Assembly: GCA_012934845.2 (NCBI GenBank)
Contig: WNNJ02000829.1
Span: 62,001-126,000, forward strand
Length of the DNA: 64,000 nt
From: Pomphorhynchus laevis
Taxonomy: Eukaryota; Acanthocephala; Palaeacanthocephala; Echinorhynchida; Pomphorhynchidae
Reading direction: 5' to 3'
A model generated the notes under the pieces. That model saw nothing but the letters and a program-made list of their open reading frames with translations, was not told the origin of the DNA and did no database searches. Of the stretch, positions 33,239-44,805 are shown one piece after another; position 1 is the stretch's first letter, and each line of letters opens with the position of its first letter. Made by a program: the position numbers and the translations under genes.

Positions 33239-34013
33239 ATGGATCACACAACGTCGATAGAAAAGAGCGATAGTAAGTTCATGCGAGATAAGCGTATGTT
33301 GATTCTAACATATCACCCAGGACTTGCAAATCTAAGAAAAGACATGAATCAAATAATAAAAGAATCCGGGTCAAATGCAGATATACAAACTGTATTTAAG
33401 GTACCCCTAAAATTAGGTAACTACTTTACTCGTAATAATTCTAAAAATGCTAGTGACATTTCAATAAATGGGTGCATGTCGTGTAAACATCCTAGGTGTA
33501 AAACATGTGAATTCATGTGACACCAAAACCCATATTAGCACAACCACGAATCGCAAGTATTTTATTAAAGGAAATTTCAACTGTGACACTAAAGATATCA
33601 TATATTTCGCACAGTGTGATGGTTGCAATCATCAATACGTAAGTGAAACATGCCGATATCTTAGTGAAAGGCTAAATAACAGACGAGCAGATATCAAGGC
33701 AAATAGAAAAGAGAATGATGCATTGGTACGGCGTACCGTAGAAAATGATGACGAGCACATATTGAGATATACAGTGGTATCATCAACATTTAGAAGCACA
33801 GAAGAAAGACGCGAAGGTGAAATGCAGCTGATTGGTCGTGTTATATATGATGATCCATTTGGATCATCAGTCTTCACGATATTATCACGGCCTCAGGTAC
33901 AGCAGGATCTGAACCCTCCAGTCAATCCAACACGCCGCTCTCCGACTAAACCACCCGAAGTCTTTCACCCCCCCCGAAGAGTCCAATCTAGGCGGAATAT
34001 GCTCGGTAATTGA
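33239..34013 (+). pseudogene. Penelope-like C-terminal linker and GIY-YIG-type endonuclease
   Basis: The frame 33239-33520 carries a Cys-rich GCMSCKHPRCKTCEF linker. The frame 33468-34013 continues with KDIIYFAQCDGCNHQYVSE, then RYLSERLNNRRADI, which aligns with the GIY-YIG nuclease of Penelope-like elements (the IY and YV-E positions and the downstream Arg). Beyond about 33870 the frame runs into the adjacent LINE and is spurious. The CxxC spacing in the linker is typical of this class. Confidence 0.75.
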
Positions 34014-36775
34014 GAGATGATGAGCTTGAGAAACCTTAGTCTTTGCTCTGGGTGACGTATTCTTGAAAAGAAGACTTATCCCGAGATAGAATCGCTTGGT
34101 ATGCAACAATATTTCCACACTGTTAACAATTCTCGCAGGTAACCCAAAGAATCTGAGAGAAGAGATAACAAAAGGAATGAAAATGTAATCAAATGCAGCA
34201 GAAAAGTCAAGAAAAACAGCCACAGCAAGCTGATGATTATTGTCTTGACAAAAATGGTGTACTTCAACTATTGCTGTATGGACCTAGCGATCTTTTACGT
34301 ATCCATGAAAACCTGGTGGGATTAAATTTCGCCTACATAGATGGTTGCGAATTTTACGAGCAAGCGCTTTTTCATAAATGGAGATGAGGAATTTTTGAAT
34401 CGAGATAGACCGCAGACTTTTAGGACATGAAATCGATTTATTTTTGGCATAAAAACACGACGGCTGATATTAATGCCAGCAACATCGGACGGAGAATATA
34501 GTAGCATAATGATGGCGACCTCCTTTCTCTGACTGTCTGTCAAAAGCTGACATACCCGAGTGGAGAGTAGGGCGTGGTATTTGGAGGTGCTGGGAAGTGG
34601 CCTACAGGAGTTTAGGATATCTGTGACAGATAAGTCCCTGCTTCTGAAGTCGCTCCAAGGCGGGATTGGTTGGGAAGATTGAGTGGCTCCATAATTATGT
34701 AGGGATAGTGACTCCTTCAAAACTTTGTCAAGGCCTATGCTACCGATCCAACCCAATGCTCTCTCTTTCCAGCAGATAAACTTCTCCCTCTTAAATATTT
34801 TCCAAAAGGAAGACTGAGAAGGGTTAAGGCAGAAATGCTCGCCTTGTCTCAACTCAAGTGGAGCATGTATCTAGTGCGCCAGTATTCATTTGAGAGGACA
34901 TGTCTGGCGGAAACAGAGAGATTAGGGATGTGTAGCATTTTAGCTAGTACCTTGAGTTTTGTCGGATTGGGATTGTATATATGACCTTTATAGGTAGTCG
35001 AAAGAAACGCGGTAGCTTGCGATGAGAGATAGGAATTAAATTCGGTCAAACTCTCATTACTAATTCTAAGGAAGAGTTGAATAGCTGCCTAAAAGAAAGC
35101 CACTCTGATGGGGTCAAAGTGATATCTTCTCCTAAGCAACGTATCTTCCTCTATCCGTCAACGAATTAGGTCATAAGAGGTGGTTTGTTTTTGCCGCGAC
35201 TGCTCAGTCCAGATGAGTTTCAACAACCACATCTTATGAAGCAGTAATATGTCGAGGAGTGAATTAGTTGTTGAGCAATGAAAGGTGTGGGACGGTGGTT
35301 TATGAATAAGGTAGTCGTTACTAACTCTGCGGAGTGCTGCATTAATCCAACGACCAGTTCTGTCGTTGAAGTCACCCAGTAACATGTCATAGCCACTACC
35401 TAAAATACGGTTCAGGTGCTCACGGTTCTTGTGAATTTCTCCTGGCCTAATGTTGATATTGACTATACTGATACGTTTCCCGTTCTTACAAAGTGATATA
35501 GCTAAACAAGACAGGGCAGGACAAGAGTAGTTTAGCAGGATGGAGGATCTTAGGGAGCATTTAACTAAGGTTAGAAGATCTTGAGACGAAGAAGAGTGAG
35601 TTGGGGTTATGTACGGAGTATAGTGAGAATAAATGTGCTTAGGAATAAATCGATTAATCTTCTAAGGGAGACAGATAGACCGCTGAAGGACTATGACATC
35701 TGCATCTCTACCGGATAGAAGTCTAAGGACAGAAGCACCTCCCGAATTTCATTGAAGGATATTCAGTGAAAAAATCTCACGAGTACTCTGCATTGCATTA
35801 GAATAGCTGGTTGGGATTGTTTTGATCAAGACGGAGCTAGAGGCGAACAGGTCGACCTTTACACCACAAGCCTCTACTAGGGAAGACACTTGCCCGAGGA
35901 CATTATCTTCATTTCCCATAAGTGCAACGGCAGCATCTTCGATCTTAGATTTTAACATTTTCCCGATCTTCCGGGAGGAACTCTTTGTAAGGATGCTACT
36001 CTTTTCTTTTATTCCTTCAAGACCGGGGGGTCAGCGATTACTGGAGCGGTAAAAAATAAGGCAAGCTGTTTCTGGATCAAGTTTTCTATTTGCTTGAAGA
36101 TTGCTTGTCTTGTGGAGTCGACTAACCTGATGATGTCATTGTCAGTCATTCTACCAGCAACTGCACCAAAAGTCGCGTGGTCATCTTTTATATTGGGGTG
36201 GGATGATCAGTGGTGGGAACAATATAGTTTGAAGTTCGCACACTTCCTCGACAACGCCGGGTGGGCTCCTCCACAATTTGAACACTTGGGCTGGAAGGAT
36301 CACTTCCCGCCAACTTGCGAACAATTCGTTAGGCCGCATACCCACAAGACTTATCCTTAACACATCCGGAGCCCCTGTGGCCCCATTTGTGGCAAGTATT
36401 GCAGTGCGGGTAAGTTAGCTCGTCGGTGCTTATGAGTTTGAACATTAGGTTATGTCCCAAAAATGGGTTACATGCGGATTTTGTTAGGATATCAGCATTA
36501 TCAATGGAAGAGGACGCAAAAGCTATCGGGAGAGGAGAACCGTTCTTTCCAGTCACGGACTGGAAGTTTGTTAATCTTAACAATCTCTTTAGAGACTCAA
36601 TATCCTTATCATCCAGGATGGGAGGAAGATTCGAAATTTTGATGGAAGCTTGGATAGGTTTATATTGTACTGTGCCAAGATCCATCAATTCGTTGTGGAA
36701 AAAGGTTTCATACTCTTTCGCAAGGTTCCAGGAAACGAAGGAGATCCTGATTTCGGCTTCAAAGTAGCGTACTGA
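33871..36775 (-). mobile_element. I/R1-like LINE, minus strand, internally deleted
   Basis: Diverged relative of the element at 45880-49735, read on the minus strand. ORF1 lies at 36688-35960 with one recognisable CCHC knuckle (CNTCHKWGHRGSGC). The endonuclease is at about 35958-35158 (MLLGDFNDRTGRW, STTNSLLDILLLHK), the linker at 35049-34322 and the reverse transcriptase start at 34267-34080 (AVFLDFSAAFD). After HTKRFY the copy jumps to the last 70 or so residues, losing motif B and the YADD box. It ends at the ORF2 stop next to the Penelope-like element, so its 3' UTR is absent or unrecognisable. ORF1 starts late, so it is also 5'-truncated. Confidence 0.85.
36329..36688 (-). pseudogene. 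LINE ORF1 fragment with CCHC knuckle
   Basis: 119 codons. IQASIKISNLPPILDDKDI aligns with the ATIKINNMPTYISEEDI region of the intact ORF1 at 45906-47111, and CNPFLGHNLMFKLISTDELT and YPHCNTCHKWGHRGSGC align with its knuckle region. The frame is lost after CVKDKSCGYAA, where the intact copy continues into two more knuckles. Confidence 0.8.
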
Positions 36776-37186
36776 GTAGAATAGGTCTCTATTATATATT
36801 TTTCACTAAATTTACGCAGGAATATGTTAAATAGTTTATAGTGCTCTATTGGCGCTCATAGCTTAATAACCGCCAGATTTTTTAATTTGGGTATTTGGGG
36901 AAGTTCCCCAATTACTTCTTTTACAGATTTAGACATAGAGCTATGACAAAATGTATAGTATCTATGTTCGTAAGTACCTACAAAATGCTAACGCTACAGA
37001 ATTATAGCGCAATCAAAGCGGTTTATCTTATTTCTCATAGCCATAAAGCTAAGTAAGGATTATACAGCTAATGGAACATTTGTAGGTTAATCCTATACAA
37101 AACCTTATTTTATGTGGACATTTGCTATTAAATTTGACTAATAGATCATACATTAGATGTTTATATCCTTAAAGATCACACTATAT
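36776..37186. other. Intergenic sequence between LINE fragments
   Basis: AT-rich with no recognisable element or frame. Confidence 0.45.
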
Positions 37187-37520
37187 TATGTAAGTAAGTA
37201 AGGGTTTTATTAATAACTATATAACACTATATTATGGTCAATTCTCGTTTATATTATCCACGCAGATTTAAGCCACTTTCAATCTACTAAAATATCAAGT
37301 CAGGTTTTAGTGTTTGCAGAGTGAACTGTGTGTCAGTGATTGCTAGGCGTTATACTAATCCAATGATCAGTTATGAAGTTAATGTTCCAAAGAATCATGT
37401 CGTGACAACTACGGATTATTTGATTCAGAATGACGTGATTTTAAGAAAGATATTATCAGAAATTGATATATCTTGCAATGAAAAATAGTCTTCAGGTATA
37501 CTTCTATATACGGAGTGTAG
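37187..37520 (-). mobile_element. Old I/R1-like LINE fragment, minus strand
   Basis: The left end is the reverse complement of the I-like LINE 3' end (TAAGTAAGTAAGGG, then TTTTATTAATAACTATATAA). From about 37310 it matches, at low identity, the endonuclease region of the minus-strand copy around 35322-35415 (shared blocks around CCAATGATCAGT and CATGTCGTGAC). It is a highly diverged copy with a large internal deletion. Confidence 0.6.
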
Positions 37521-37657
37521 TACGAGTATATGTTGCATCGTATAAACCGATTAATGTCATGAGGGGTCTGTTTTGCTTTATATCGCCGACATTCGGTTGT
37601 AAGCTGTTTATCATAAGGAAGAAGTCATTAACTTCTAAGGAAGAAGTTATGATTTTT

Positions 37658-37752
37658 GATGACTTCTTATGACTTATGACTTCTCATGACTTATGACTTC
37701 TCATGACTTATGACTTCTTATGACTTATGACTTATGACTTCTTATGACTTCT
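37658..37752 (+). repeat. Minisatellite of TTATGACTTCTCATGAC-type units
   Basis: About six imperfect units of 10-17 bp built from TATGACTTCT and CATGACT, flanked by AAGAAGTTATGATTTTTG and AAGAAGAAGTTATAG. The unit is partly palindromic (TCATGACTTATGA). Confidence 0.85.
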
Positions 37753-38469
37753 TCCCCCAAAGAAGAAGTTATAGTGAAGAACGCATATCATTCATGTAGT
37801 TATCGATATTTGGTACCTAGATTATATTAAATAGCAGGATGATATCGTTTCCGTCTTAAAATTAAGATATACTGCAATCATTTACACACTATTTTTAATT
37901 GTGTAAGCAGACCATTGTTTTTAAAATTAAACGAATCAAGAAATGTCAACAAGCATCTCGACCATGCTGTGCGTTAACTTATCTCGATTTGCTTAACTAT
38001 TTTTAATACAAAAAGCTTCATTATTTTTCGTATCAGGTTGCTGTCAACTATTTCTGCTTTCTAGACTTTATATTCAAAAACAAGGAATGACCCACTGATG
38101 GTTTAGTTAGTATCATTTTCATTGTGATATAGTGTGAATAGTGCAGCAATTGAGCAAGTCACTAGTCTTTGATAAATAGTCATTAGTTGGATCTTTATCC
38201 GAAGAAGATAGAGATCCAACAATAGAAGAAGAGAAGGTCATTTTTTGTGATAAAATATATTTCGTTGCCCGTCATTTTTCAGCGAATCAATCAATTTGTT
38301 ATTATACTCATCCGAAATATAAGTGGTAGAAAAAATGGTTGTGGATGGTTTTCTTCAACTTAGTTCTTCACTCTCGTTCTTTTAGCCTTGAAAAACGCTT
38401 GTTTAATAGCTTGCAGTGGATACTCTTTCTAATATCATAGTAGATATTTCATCTACTATGATACTAAAT
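37753..38469. other. Intergenic sequence
   Basis: No open frame or recognisable element. A short inverted repeat, ATATTTCATCTACTATGAT near 38440-38465 with ATCATAGTAGATAT just before it, forms a possible small hairpin. Confidence 0.45.
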
Positions 38470-38886
38470 TGGCGTATATGAATGGGCAGATGATTTCACT
38501 GGAGAGGAGAGCCACAAGGAAGGGCGGAAGCCAAAAGTGGTAGATTATTTTGGAACATGTGAAAGAAGGGAGTTACGGGAACGCAAATAATAAGTAAACA
38601 GGATGAGAATTGTCGAAAACAGGAAGGTTGAGAATATAAGGGGTATGAAAAGTTACAAGGCGGAAAGCAATGAGAAGAAGACGAATTTGAACACGAGAAT
38701 AAATGATAGGCAAATTGAGAGAAGCAAGATGTTGGGATGTATGATCAAAACGACAAAGGAGGAGAATTCGAACGGCTGCGTTGACGATGCGTTGTAGTGG
38801 AAGAAAAGTGGATTTAGGTGAGTTGGAAAATAGACTAAGACAGTAATCAAGTCTTGAGAAAATGATAGAAGATATGAGAGCCATAC
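38470..38886 (-). mobile_element. 3' coding part of a split L2-like LINE (minus strand)
   Basis: The minus-strand frame 38884-38573 reads ALISSIIFSRLDYCLSLFSN and continues to LPVFDNSHP, matching LLSSLLFPKIDYCLSLFANS onward in copy 1. Its upstream half is at 41437, where the sequence stops at LLDFPSL. The two halves rejoin at one codon, so the CR1/Rex1-like element at 38887-41436 was inserted here. The 3' UTR and hairpin of the L2-like element are not recognisable at the left end. Confidence 0.85.
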
Positions 38887-39782
38887 ATTATTTTTTTAAT
38901 GATAATTGTTTTTATTACATTTACAGGATACCCTCGTGGACCCGCTAAGAAAATAAAAATAAAATACATTATTATGTCATAATATATGTCATATATGTCA
39001 TTATATGTCATGCCTTATTATTACAAGACAACATAGCGAGCAGAGCTCAAAGTTGCGTCACCAAAAAAATGCAAATTAATTACACAAAATTTTCTTCCGA
39101 AATTCCTTCATTGCACGGGAACGAATCGTTGTTTCGTTCAACTGATTCCATCGATTCACGACCCTTCGATTAAACTAGACAGTTTTGGAGCGTAAAATCC
39201 TTTGTCGATTGATCACTCATGAATGACATCTAACATGACATCTAACATCCATTGAAATTACATCTAACATCCATTAGCCCGTGTAGTACGTGTCGTGGGT
39301 TGCGAAGAATCGTTAATGTTAATTAGACACATGTTGCGTAAATCACTGAGAGTGCTAACACTATCCATGCCCAGTGCATTGAGTCTTTGTTTGTATGGGA
39401 AATTGCTTATTGGGTAAACAAGCTTTGTTGGAAGACGAAGCACACCTTCCAATTTTGCTGACTCATGAATAGTCTTCAGATAGACTCATTGAGACGCATA
39501 TAGAATATGGCTCAAAATAAATGCGTTAGAAAGAATCCGAAATGATCGTGGATTAAGAAAATCAAATGTACGACTAATGAAACCTACCATCCGATGAGCC
39601 TTAGCACATACATACTCAGTATTACGTTTAGTGGACAAGTCATTAGAAATCCAGACGCTGAGATCCTTCACATGTTCTACATTTTCGATTTCATTTTCAC
39701 AAAGATAGTATTTTGCCGGTGAAGTACTCTGCCGACCTCGAACACACATAAAAGAACATTTGGCAGAATTGACCGATAAACC

Positions 39783-40190
39783 TTAAATTCGAGCCCAATT
39801 CACAACTTTATCTATATCTGGCTGTAGACACTCTGTATCTAAATACGACTTTATGCCTCTCCAGATTTTCAGGTCATCTGCATATAATAGAGACTCAGAA
39901 CTCAGGAAGCCTAATAAATCATTTATGTAGATGGAGAATAACAGTGAACCAAGCACTGTGCTCTGTGATACACCTAAGTGTGTATTATACCAGCCCGAAT
40001 AAATGTTATTAACGTGAACCCGATAAGAACGGCCAAAGATAAAGTTTGAAACCCAGCTAATTAGAATGGGATCAATCGTCATGACATGCATTTTGGAAAT
40101 CAGATAGTCATTACGTACGTGATCGAAAGCTTTGGAAAAATCAAAGATGATATCCACACAAGCTTCTTCATCAACTAAATTCTGGGCCAT
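39783..40190 (-). pseudogene. CR1/Rex1-like reverse transcriptase palm
   Basis: 135 codons. FDFSKAFDHVRNDYLISKM (motif A, both Asp present), SWVSNFIFGRSYRVHVN, GVSQSTVLGSLLFSIYINDL (motif B, with Ser for the usual Pro in GVPQG) and LLYADDLKIW (motif C intact). It ends at NWARI with a stop. The next frame (39749 onward) continues the same protein after a frame change. Confidence 0.8.
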
Positions 40191-41219
40191 GAGTTCCGCG
40201 CAACTAGCAGATTTGTGACAGTAGAATGATCACTTTTAAAACCATGTTGGTTAATACACAGTAAATTTCTGGATTTCAAATCATCACTAATATGCTTATA
40301 CAGTAGTCTTTCCAAGATTCGACAACAAATGCAAGTCAAGCTTACGGGTTTGTAATTATCTACACAAGTTCGCTTTTGTTAGACAGTGGTATTACAATTG
40401 ATCGTTTCCACATTTCGGGTATATGACCAGAATAAAGTGACGCAATAAACATCCAATATAAAGGGATACAAACTTAATCTGCTAGCATTTTTAAGTATAC
40501 AGGCGGCAATAAATCAGGACAAACATACCCCAATGATTTTAGGTTCTTAAGCTCTCTTCGCACATCCCCAATAGAAAACCTGTTAACGATATCAGTGAGT
40601 GATTCATATGGTACGATGAAGGATGGTTTGTTAGAGGAATTTGATGAGATCAAAAAATGTTCACAAAATGCATTAGCGATGTCGTAATCGTCTTCGAGGG
40701 CATGTCCACTGTCCGATACAAGCTGAACATGTCCCACTCTATGTTTTGAGTTCGCGTATTTGAACAAGCGACCAGGGTTGCGAAAAGGCTCTTGTGCAAT
40801 CGTTTTTCAAAACTACGCCGTTTATTGTGTTTTAAATTCGTAAAACAATTCCTTACTTTAATGAAAGAAACACTGTTAATTTCACCATCCCGAAACCTCT
40901 TAAAAGATATGTTTTTTTCAAGGCTTCACATAGTTCCCTATCAAACCAAGGTTTACAATGTAAACGAACTTTCGTAGCTTTCCTAGGCAAGAAAATCTTT
41001 GTTATCACAACCAATCTGTTTATCAATATAAGTCTCAATATTAGCGAACGTGAGTTTCCGACCAACTCTTTTAGTTGTTTTCTTCTATTTTGACATTTGT
41101 TGAACCAAATGAACGCAATTCCGATTATTTGGTTGGTCTTGTAATTTAATATCGTTATCAGTCGTCTTCTAATCAGCGTTAATGTATGATTGGTGTCTGT
41201 TATTTATTGTAAGTAGTTA

Positions 41220-41397
41220 TTACAAAAGAATTTTTCAACCAATCACGCTTTTCCGCAAGCGTAGCGAGCTGAACTGGAATTGTATTTTATTGTATATATT
41301 TGTAATTATCTTGAACACTTATAACTTTTTCTTGATAATCGTTCTTCTACAATCGTTTTTCTATATAATCGTCCACTTCTATAATTTGTTCTTTGTA
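41220..41397. repeat. 178-bp segment bounded by identical 22-bp direct repeats
   Basis: The 22 bp at 41198-41219 recur exactly at 41398-41419, 200 bp apart (they begin TGTTATTTATTG). The segment between has weak inverted ends (TTACAAAAGAATTTTT at left, AATTTGTTCTTTGTA at right). It could be a small inserted element with a long target duplication, or a local tandem duplication of the LINE leader. It contains CGTAGCGAGCTGAACTGGA, related to GGAGCGAGCGGAACTGACA at the L2-like 5' UTR (44990). Confidence 0.6.
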
Positions 41398-41666
41398 TGT
41401 TATTTATTGTAAGTAGTTAATAATCAAGAAAGTTTAAAGTGAAGGGAAATCGAGCAAATTACGAATTAGACAGAGGTTGCGGAGAATCAAGGTTGATGAG
41501 CGTACTTTATCTCTAACGAAAGGTTTAAGTGAAAGTTATGTCGAAATGGTAGCCTAAGAAAAGAGATTGTCAATGATATGAAGAATTGTAGAATTTAATG
41601 ATACAGAGGGAAGTTCTAAGCTAAGGCGTCAAGGAAGGATCCTAATTATTTTGGATTTATCAGTAT

Positions 41667-41975
41667 TCAGAATAAAACGAAGAAAAGAAAGATGATTGAA
41701 AATTGAGGTAAGACAGTTGGAAGCATAAACACTAAGATCATGAATACGATAAGCAGGTTCATGATCATAAATGAGAATGTCATCAGCATATTGCATAACA
41801 TGGAAGTTAAATGTATGAGAATAGAAGACAAATTACCAAGAGGAAGAGAGAAAAGCAAAGGGCCTAATACAGAGCGTTGTAGAACACCGGACGGGATGGA
41901 AGAAGGATGGGAAAGAGAAGAGTTAGAACAAACGCAAAAATTACGTTTTGATAGATATGAAGAAAACCAAGCCAC
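41667..41975 (-). pseudogene. L2-like reverse transcriptase palm fragment
   Basis: Reads MAWFSSYLSKRNFCVCSNS, then SGVLQRSVLGPLLFSLPLGN, aligned with AWFASYLSDRSFRVCSNS and CGVPQGSVLGPLLFS in the other copies. Motif B has lost its Pro-Gln. The YADD position is in a different frame. Confidence 0.8.
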
Positions 41976-42436
41976 AGTGTGTAAAGGAAAGCCTTAATCA
42001 TGACGAAGACGATGGAGAAGAATTGAGTGATCGACAATGTCGAAAGCAGATGATATATCAAGAGAAACTATTACACTATATTATTTTTTGATCGCGCGAG
42101 ATGAGTAAGTCGTTATAAACTTTAAGACATGCAATTTCAGTAGAGTGATTAGAGCGAAAGCAGCTTGCAGGGAGGGATCAAGGTGGAGGAAAATAGAAAT
42201 GCATTAACTTGTTGCGAACAAGACTCTCAAGGAGTTTAGAGAGGGTTGGAAGAAGTGATATATGACGGTACGAAAATGGCAGTGAATGGTCGCGATATTG
42301 CTTTTTAAGTGATTGCTTAGTGAAGGTTGCTGATAGACAAGTTGAACAAAGTGGTTAGGAAGGGTGAGATAGATTAGAAGATTTTTGTAAGCAAGTTGGT
42401 GGGAATTGGGTCGGAAGGAGAGGTTTTATTAGGTAA

Positions 42437-42895
42437 TTACAGAAGAACCGAAGAAACTTTGTCAGACGAAACGGGAAGAAGGTGGAATAGCTCTGGGAGG
42501 GAAGTATTTAAAGAGAAGAGAGGATTCAAGGGGCATATGGGTAGAACGGAAATTAAATTATATAGCTTAGATTGTAGATAAGAGGAAAATTCGTCAGGAT
42601 TTATGTTGCAAAGGGGTAGATGATCGTGAAAGAATTGAGTTTCATATTTTCCAATGAGATTTAGAGTTAAAAGAGGACTCGAGTTGATTTCGTCAAAAGA
42701 GAGTACGTTTAGTTTGCATAAGAATGAGATGGGAACAGTGGAGAGAAAGATATGAATCACGAATCTTCGTAGGGACTGAGTTGGGATAACGTTTAGGATA
42801 GAGATTAAACACATAAAAAGAGTAACGGAGTTGACGCTTAGAAAGTCTATAGTCGGAATTTGAACCAGGGAGCATGACGCAAGCGCTGAAAACAT
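42437..42895 (-). pseudogene. L2-like region between endonuclease and reverse transcriptase
   Basis: 152 codons ending LFHLLPVSSDKVSSVLL, which aligns with LYHLLHVSPTEVSSVLM in copy 1 residues 41-57. This places it immediately N-terminal of the palm. Confidence 0.75.
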
Positions 42896-42995
42896 CGGGG
42901 TCGACTAGGCATAAGTTCAGAATCAAACAGAGTTTAAAGATCATCTGGAGAAAGATAGTTAAGTGGAAGTGAACATAGTGAAGAATTGAGTAAGG

Positions 42996-43421
42996 CTACA
43001 ACAGAATAGGGATATCGAGAAGTTTCCAGAGTGGACTTGAAGTAGCTAATGTTGGATGCGGAGAAGGAGGATGGGGACGAATAAGAGTAAGAGGGACAAA
43101 GAAATGATCGGACAAACCAGGATCAGTAATTGACAAGGAGGTACGGTCATTGAGGCAGTTGGGAGCAGCAATGATGTCGAAGGCACAGGCGAGAATATGA
43201 GTGAGGCTTGTTGAAAGTAATTTATAGTTAAAATTAGAAAAAAGAGTAGTTACAGTGATATAGTCAGAGTCAGCGGGGCGATCAAGACGAATGTTAAAGT
43301 CACCGAGAACAAAAGAAGGAGTATAAGATAATGAACAGTGAAAAATAAGATCTGCAAGATCGTTAAAGAACATACGTGATGGTGCAGTTGAGCCTGGACG
43401 GTATACAATCACAAATTCCAT
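42996..43421 (-). pseudogene. LINE apurinic-type endonuclease, C-terminal half
   Basis: 141 codons reading MEFVIVYRPGSTAPSRMF, SFVLGDFNIRLDRPADSD (GDFN catalytic box), HILACAFDIIAAPN and ITDPGLSDHFFVPL (SDH box). The N-terminal half of the nuclease lies in other frames up to about 43740. This domain nicks the target DNA to prime reverse transcription. Confidence 0.85.
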
Positions 43422-44039
43422 AGGGAAATGAGTTGATAATCTGCATATTAGTAATTCGAACGAAGTGTAACGGATGTTAGCGTCAATTTTGCGTAGAGAC
43501 GTTGGGTGACGAGCAATGGCAACAATACCGACATGATTAGAAGCAGTAGATGTGGTAGAGACAATTGGACGAGCTGATTCAACTAGAGAACTACCAAGGC
43601 GGCATAGATGACAAATAGCAAGATCGTCAGAGTCAGAGTGCCGGGATTCGGTAATGCGGAGAATATCGATAGATAATTGATCGAATATATCAAGGAGCAG
43701 ATCAGCTTTATGAAGAATGGAGCGAGTGTTGAAAATACTAAGACGATAAGTAAGCTAAGGAACGAGATCGACTAGTAAAGAAGACTGGGATAGAGACGGA
43801 ACGCCATCGCATTTTTGGCTTCGTGCGTACGGCATGAAAATTTCCGTTGATTTGAAGGATTGATAGGGATGAGTCGCCGCTTGTTTCACGTCGATGTTTC
43901 TCAATGCGAGGTTAATTGAGCTGGGCAATATCAGAATAGCAGCGGTCAGGAAAGATACGACAAGTAGATGAAGTGGTAAAGAGTTTAAAGTGTTAGGAGA
44001 GTACCAAGAAAGCATTTGAACTATGTCGGAAAACGATTT

Positions 44040-44805
44040 TTAGGAGTGGAGGTCTGAAATGATTGGATTTGATGAATTTATTAACCGAATAAAATATACA
44101 GGAGCGATATTATTGAAAAGGGATGGATTATCATCAGGAAGAATGGTTGCTAGGATATACCTGAAATTAGATACATCATAATCGAGGCGAAATTGTGTAG
44201 AAGCAGATTCTGGAAGCTTTAAGTAAGATATGATAATACAGCGATCGCGCAAAGATAAACGTATACGTGGAAGTAGTGGATGGACAGAGCTGGTAGGAGT
44301 AGATGCAGAAGAGCAGGTAGAAGTGGGAATAATAGGGGTGCTCAATGGAGAATTAAGATATGTTGGAGCATAAGTGATATGAGTGGATTGTTGAATCGGT
44401 TGATCGGAGATGTTACTGGAGATGATTTTGACGGAAGGATGAATATTATTGAGAAGTGATACGGGGGAGGTAGAGTAATGAGTACGTAAAGAAAAGAAAG
44501 AAGTATGATATGTATTTATATAGGTGGAGGAATAGGAAAGAGGAGGTACTAGATGAACAGCTTTACCGTTTGCCATATTAGGATGATGAAGATGAATGGA
44601 AGTTATCCGGACTTGAACAAGAAGTGTGTGTGAGAAGGTTCAAGAATGGGATTATACGATGTGAAGTCAGGTGTTGATGCGATGGAAACGTCAAAAACAG
44701 TATCGGTCTGAGTAGTCGTATGTAAGACAGAAGTGAATGAGCAGGATATCTGTAAAAGTTTAACTGATAAACAAGATCTACATGTAAAGGTGTACTTTTA
44801 TGCAC
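44040..44805 (-). pseudogene. L2-like ORF1-side region
   Basis: Two frames, 44805-44578 and 44576-44040. Ser/Thr/Pro-rich, with IRLSLRDRCIIISYLK and LDYDVSNFRYILATILPDD, PSLFNNIAPVYFIRLIN matching the inverted piece of copy 2. I see no zinc knuckle or RNA-recognition motif. Confidence 0.65.

Larger units (their letters stand above)
31440..33870 (+). mobile_element. Penelope-like element with inverted arms and hammerheads
   Basis: The parts are, in order: an inverted terminal arm (31460-31510 and 31617-31907), its opposite arm (31951-31999 and 32002-32303), a minus-strand piece of the reverse transcriptase N-terminus (32504-32268), then the plus-strand reverse transcriptase core from about 32515 and a C-terminal GIY-YIG-like endonuclease to about 33860. 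The reverse transcriptase has GTAMGTPMAP and YIDD, diagnostic of Penelope-like elements. Each arm contains a hammerhead motif, which this class is known to carry in its terminal repeats. The element is broken and its right end abuts the minus-strand LINE at about 33871. Confidence 0.85.
38887..41436 (-). mobile_element. CR1/Rex1-like LINE inserted in the L2-like LINE
   Basis: Minus-strand copy. The 3' end at left carries AATAAAAACAATTATC and a short A run. Coding pieces, from 5' to 3': 41065-40853, 40767-40474 (KSLGYVCPDLLPPVYLK), 40190-39783 (reverse transcriptase), 39749-39486 and 39452-39264. Motif A is IIFDFSKAFDHV, motif B VSQSTVLGSLLFS and motif C YADD, with thumb region GFISRTFDFLNPRSFR. 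The style is that of CR1/Rex1-group LINEs and differs from both other LINE families here. The endonuclease is missing or unrecognisable. The 5' 28 bp match the leader of the inverted L2-like piece at 28036-28065. Several frame changes make it inactive. Confidence 0.8.

Noticed and set aside
33849-33868. Perfect 9-bp palindrome GATGATCCA/TGGATCATC as a functional site
   Set aside because: It lies in coding sequence at the Penelope-like element/LINE border and may be chance. There is no second copy in the window.
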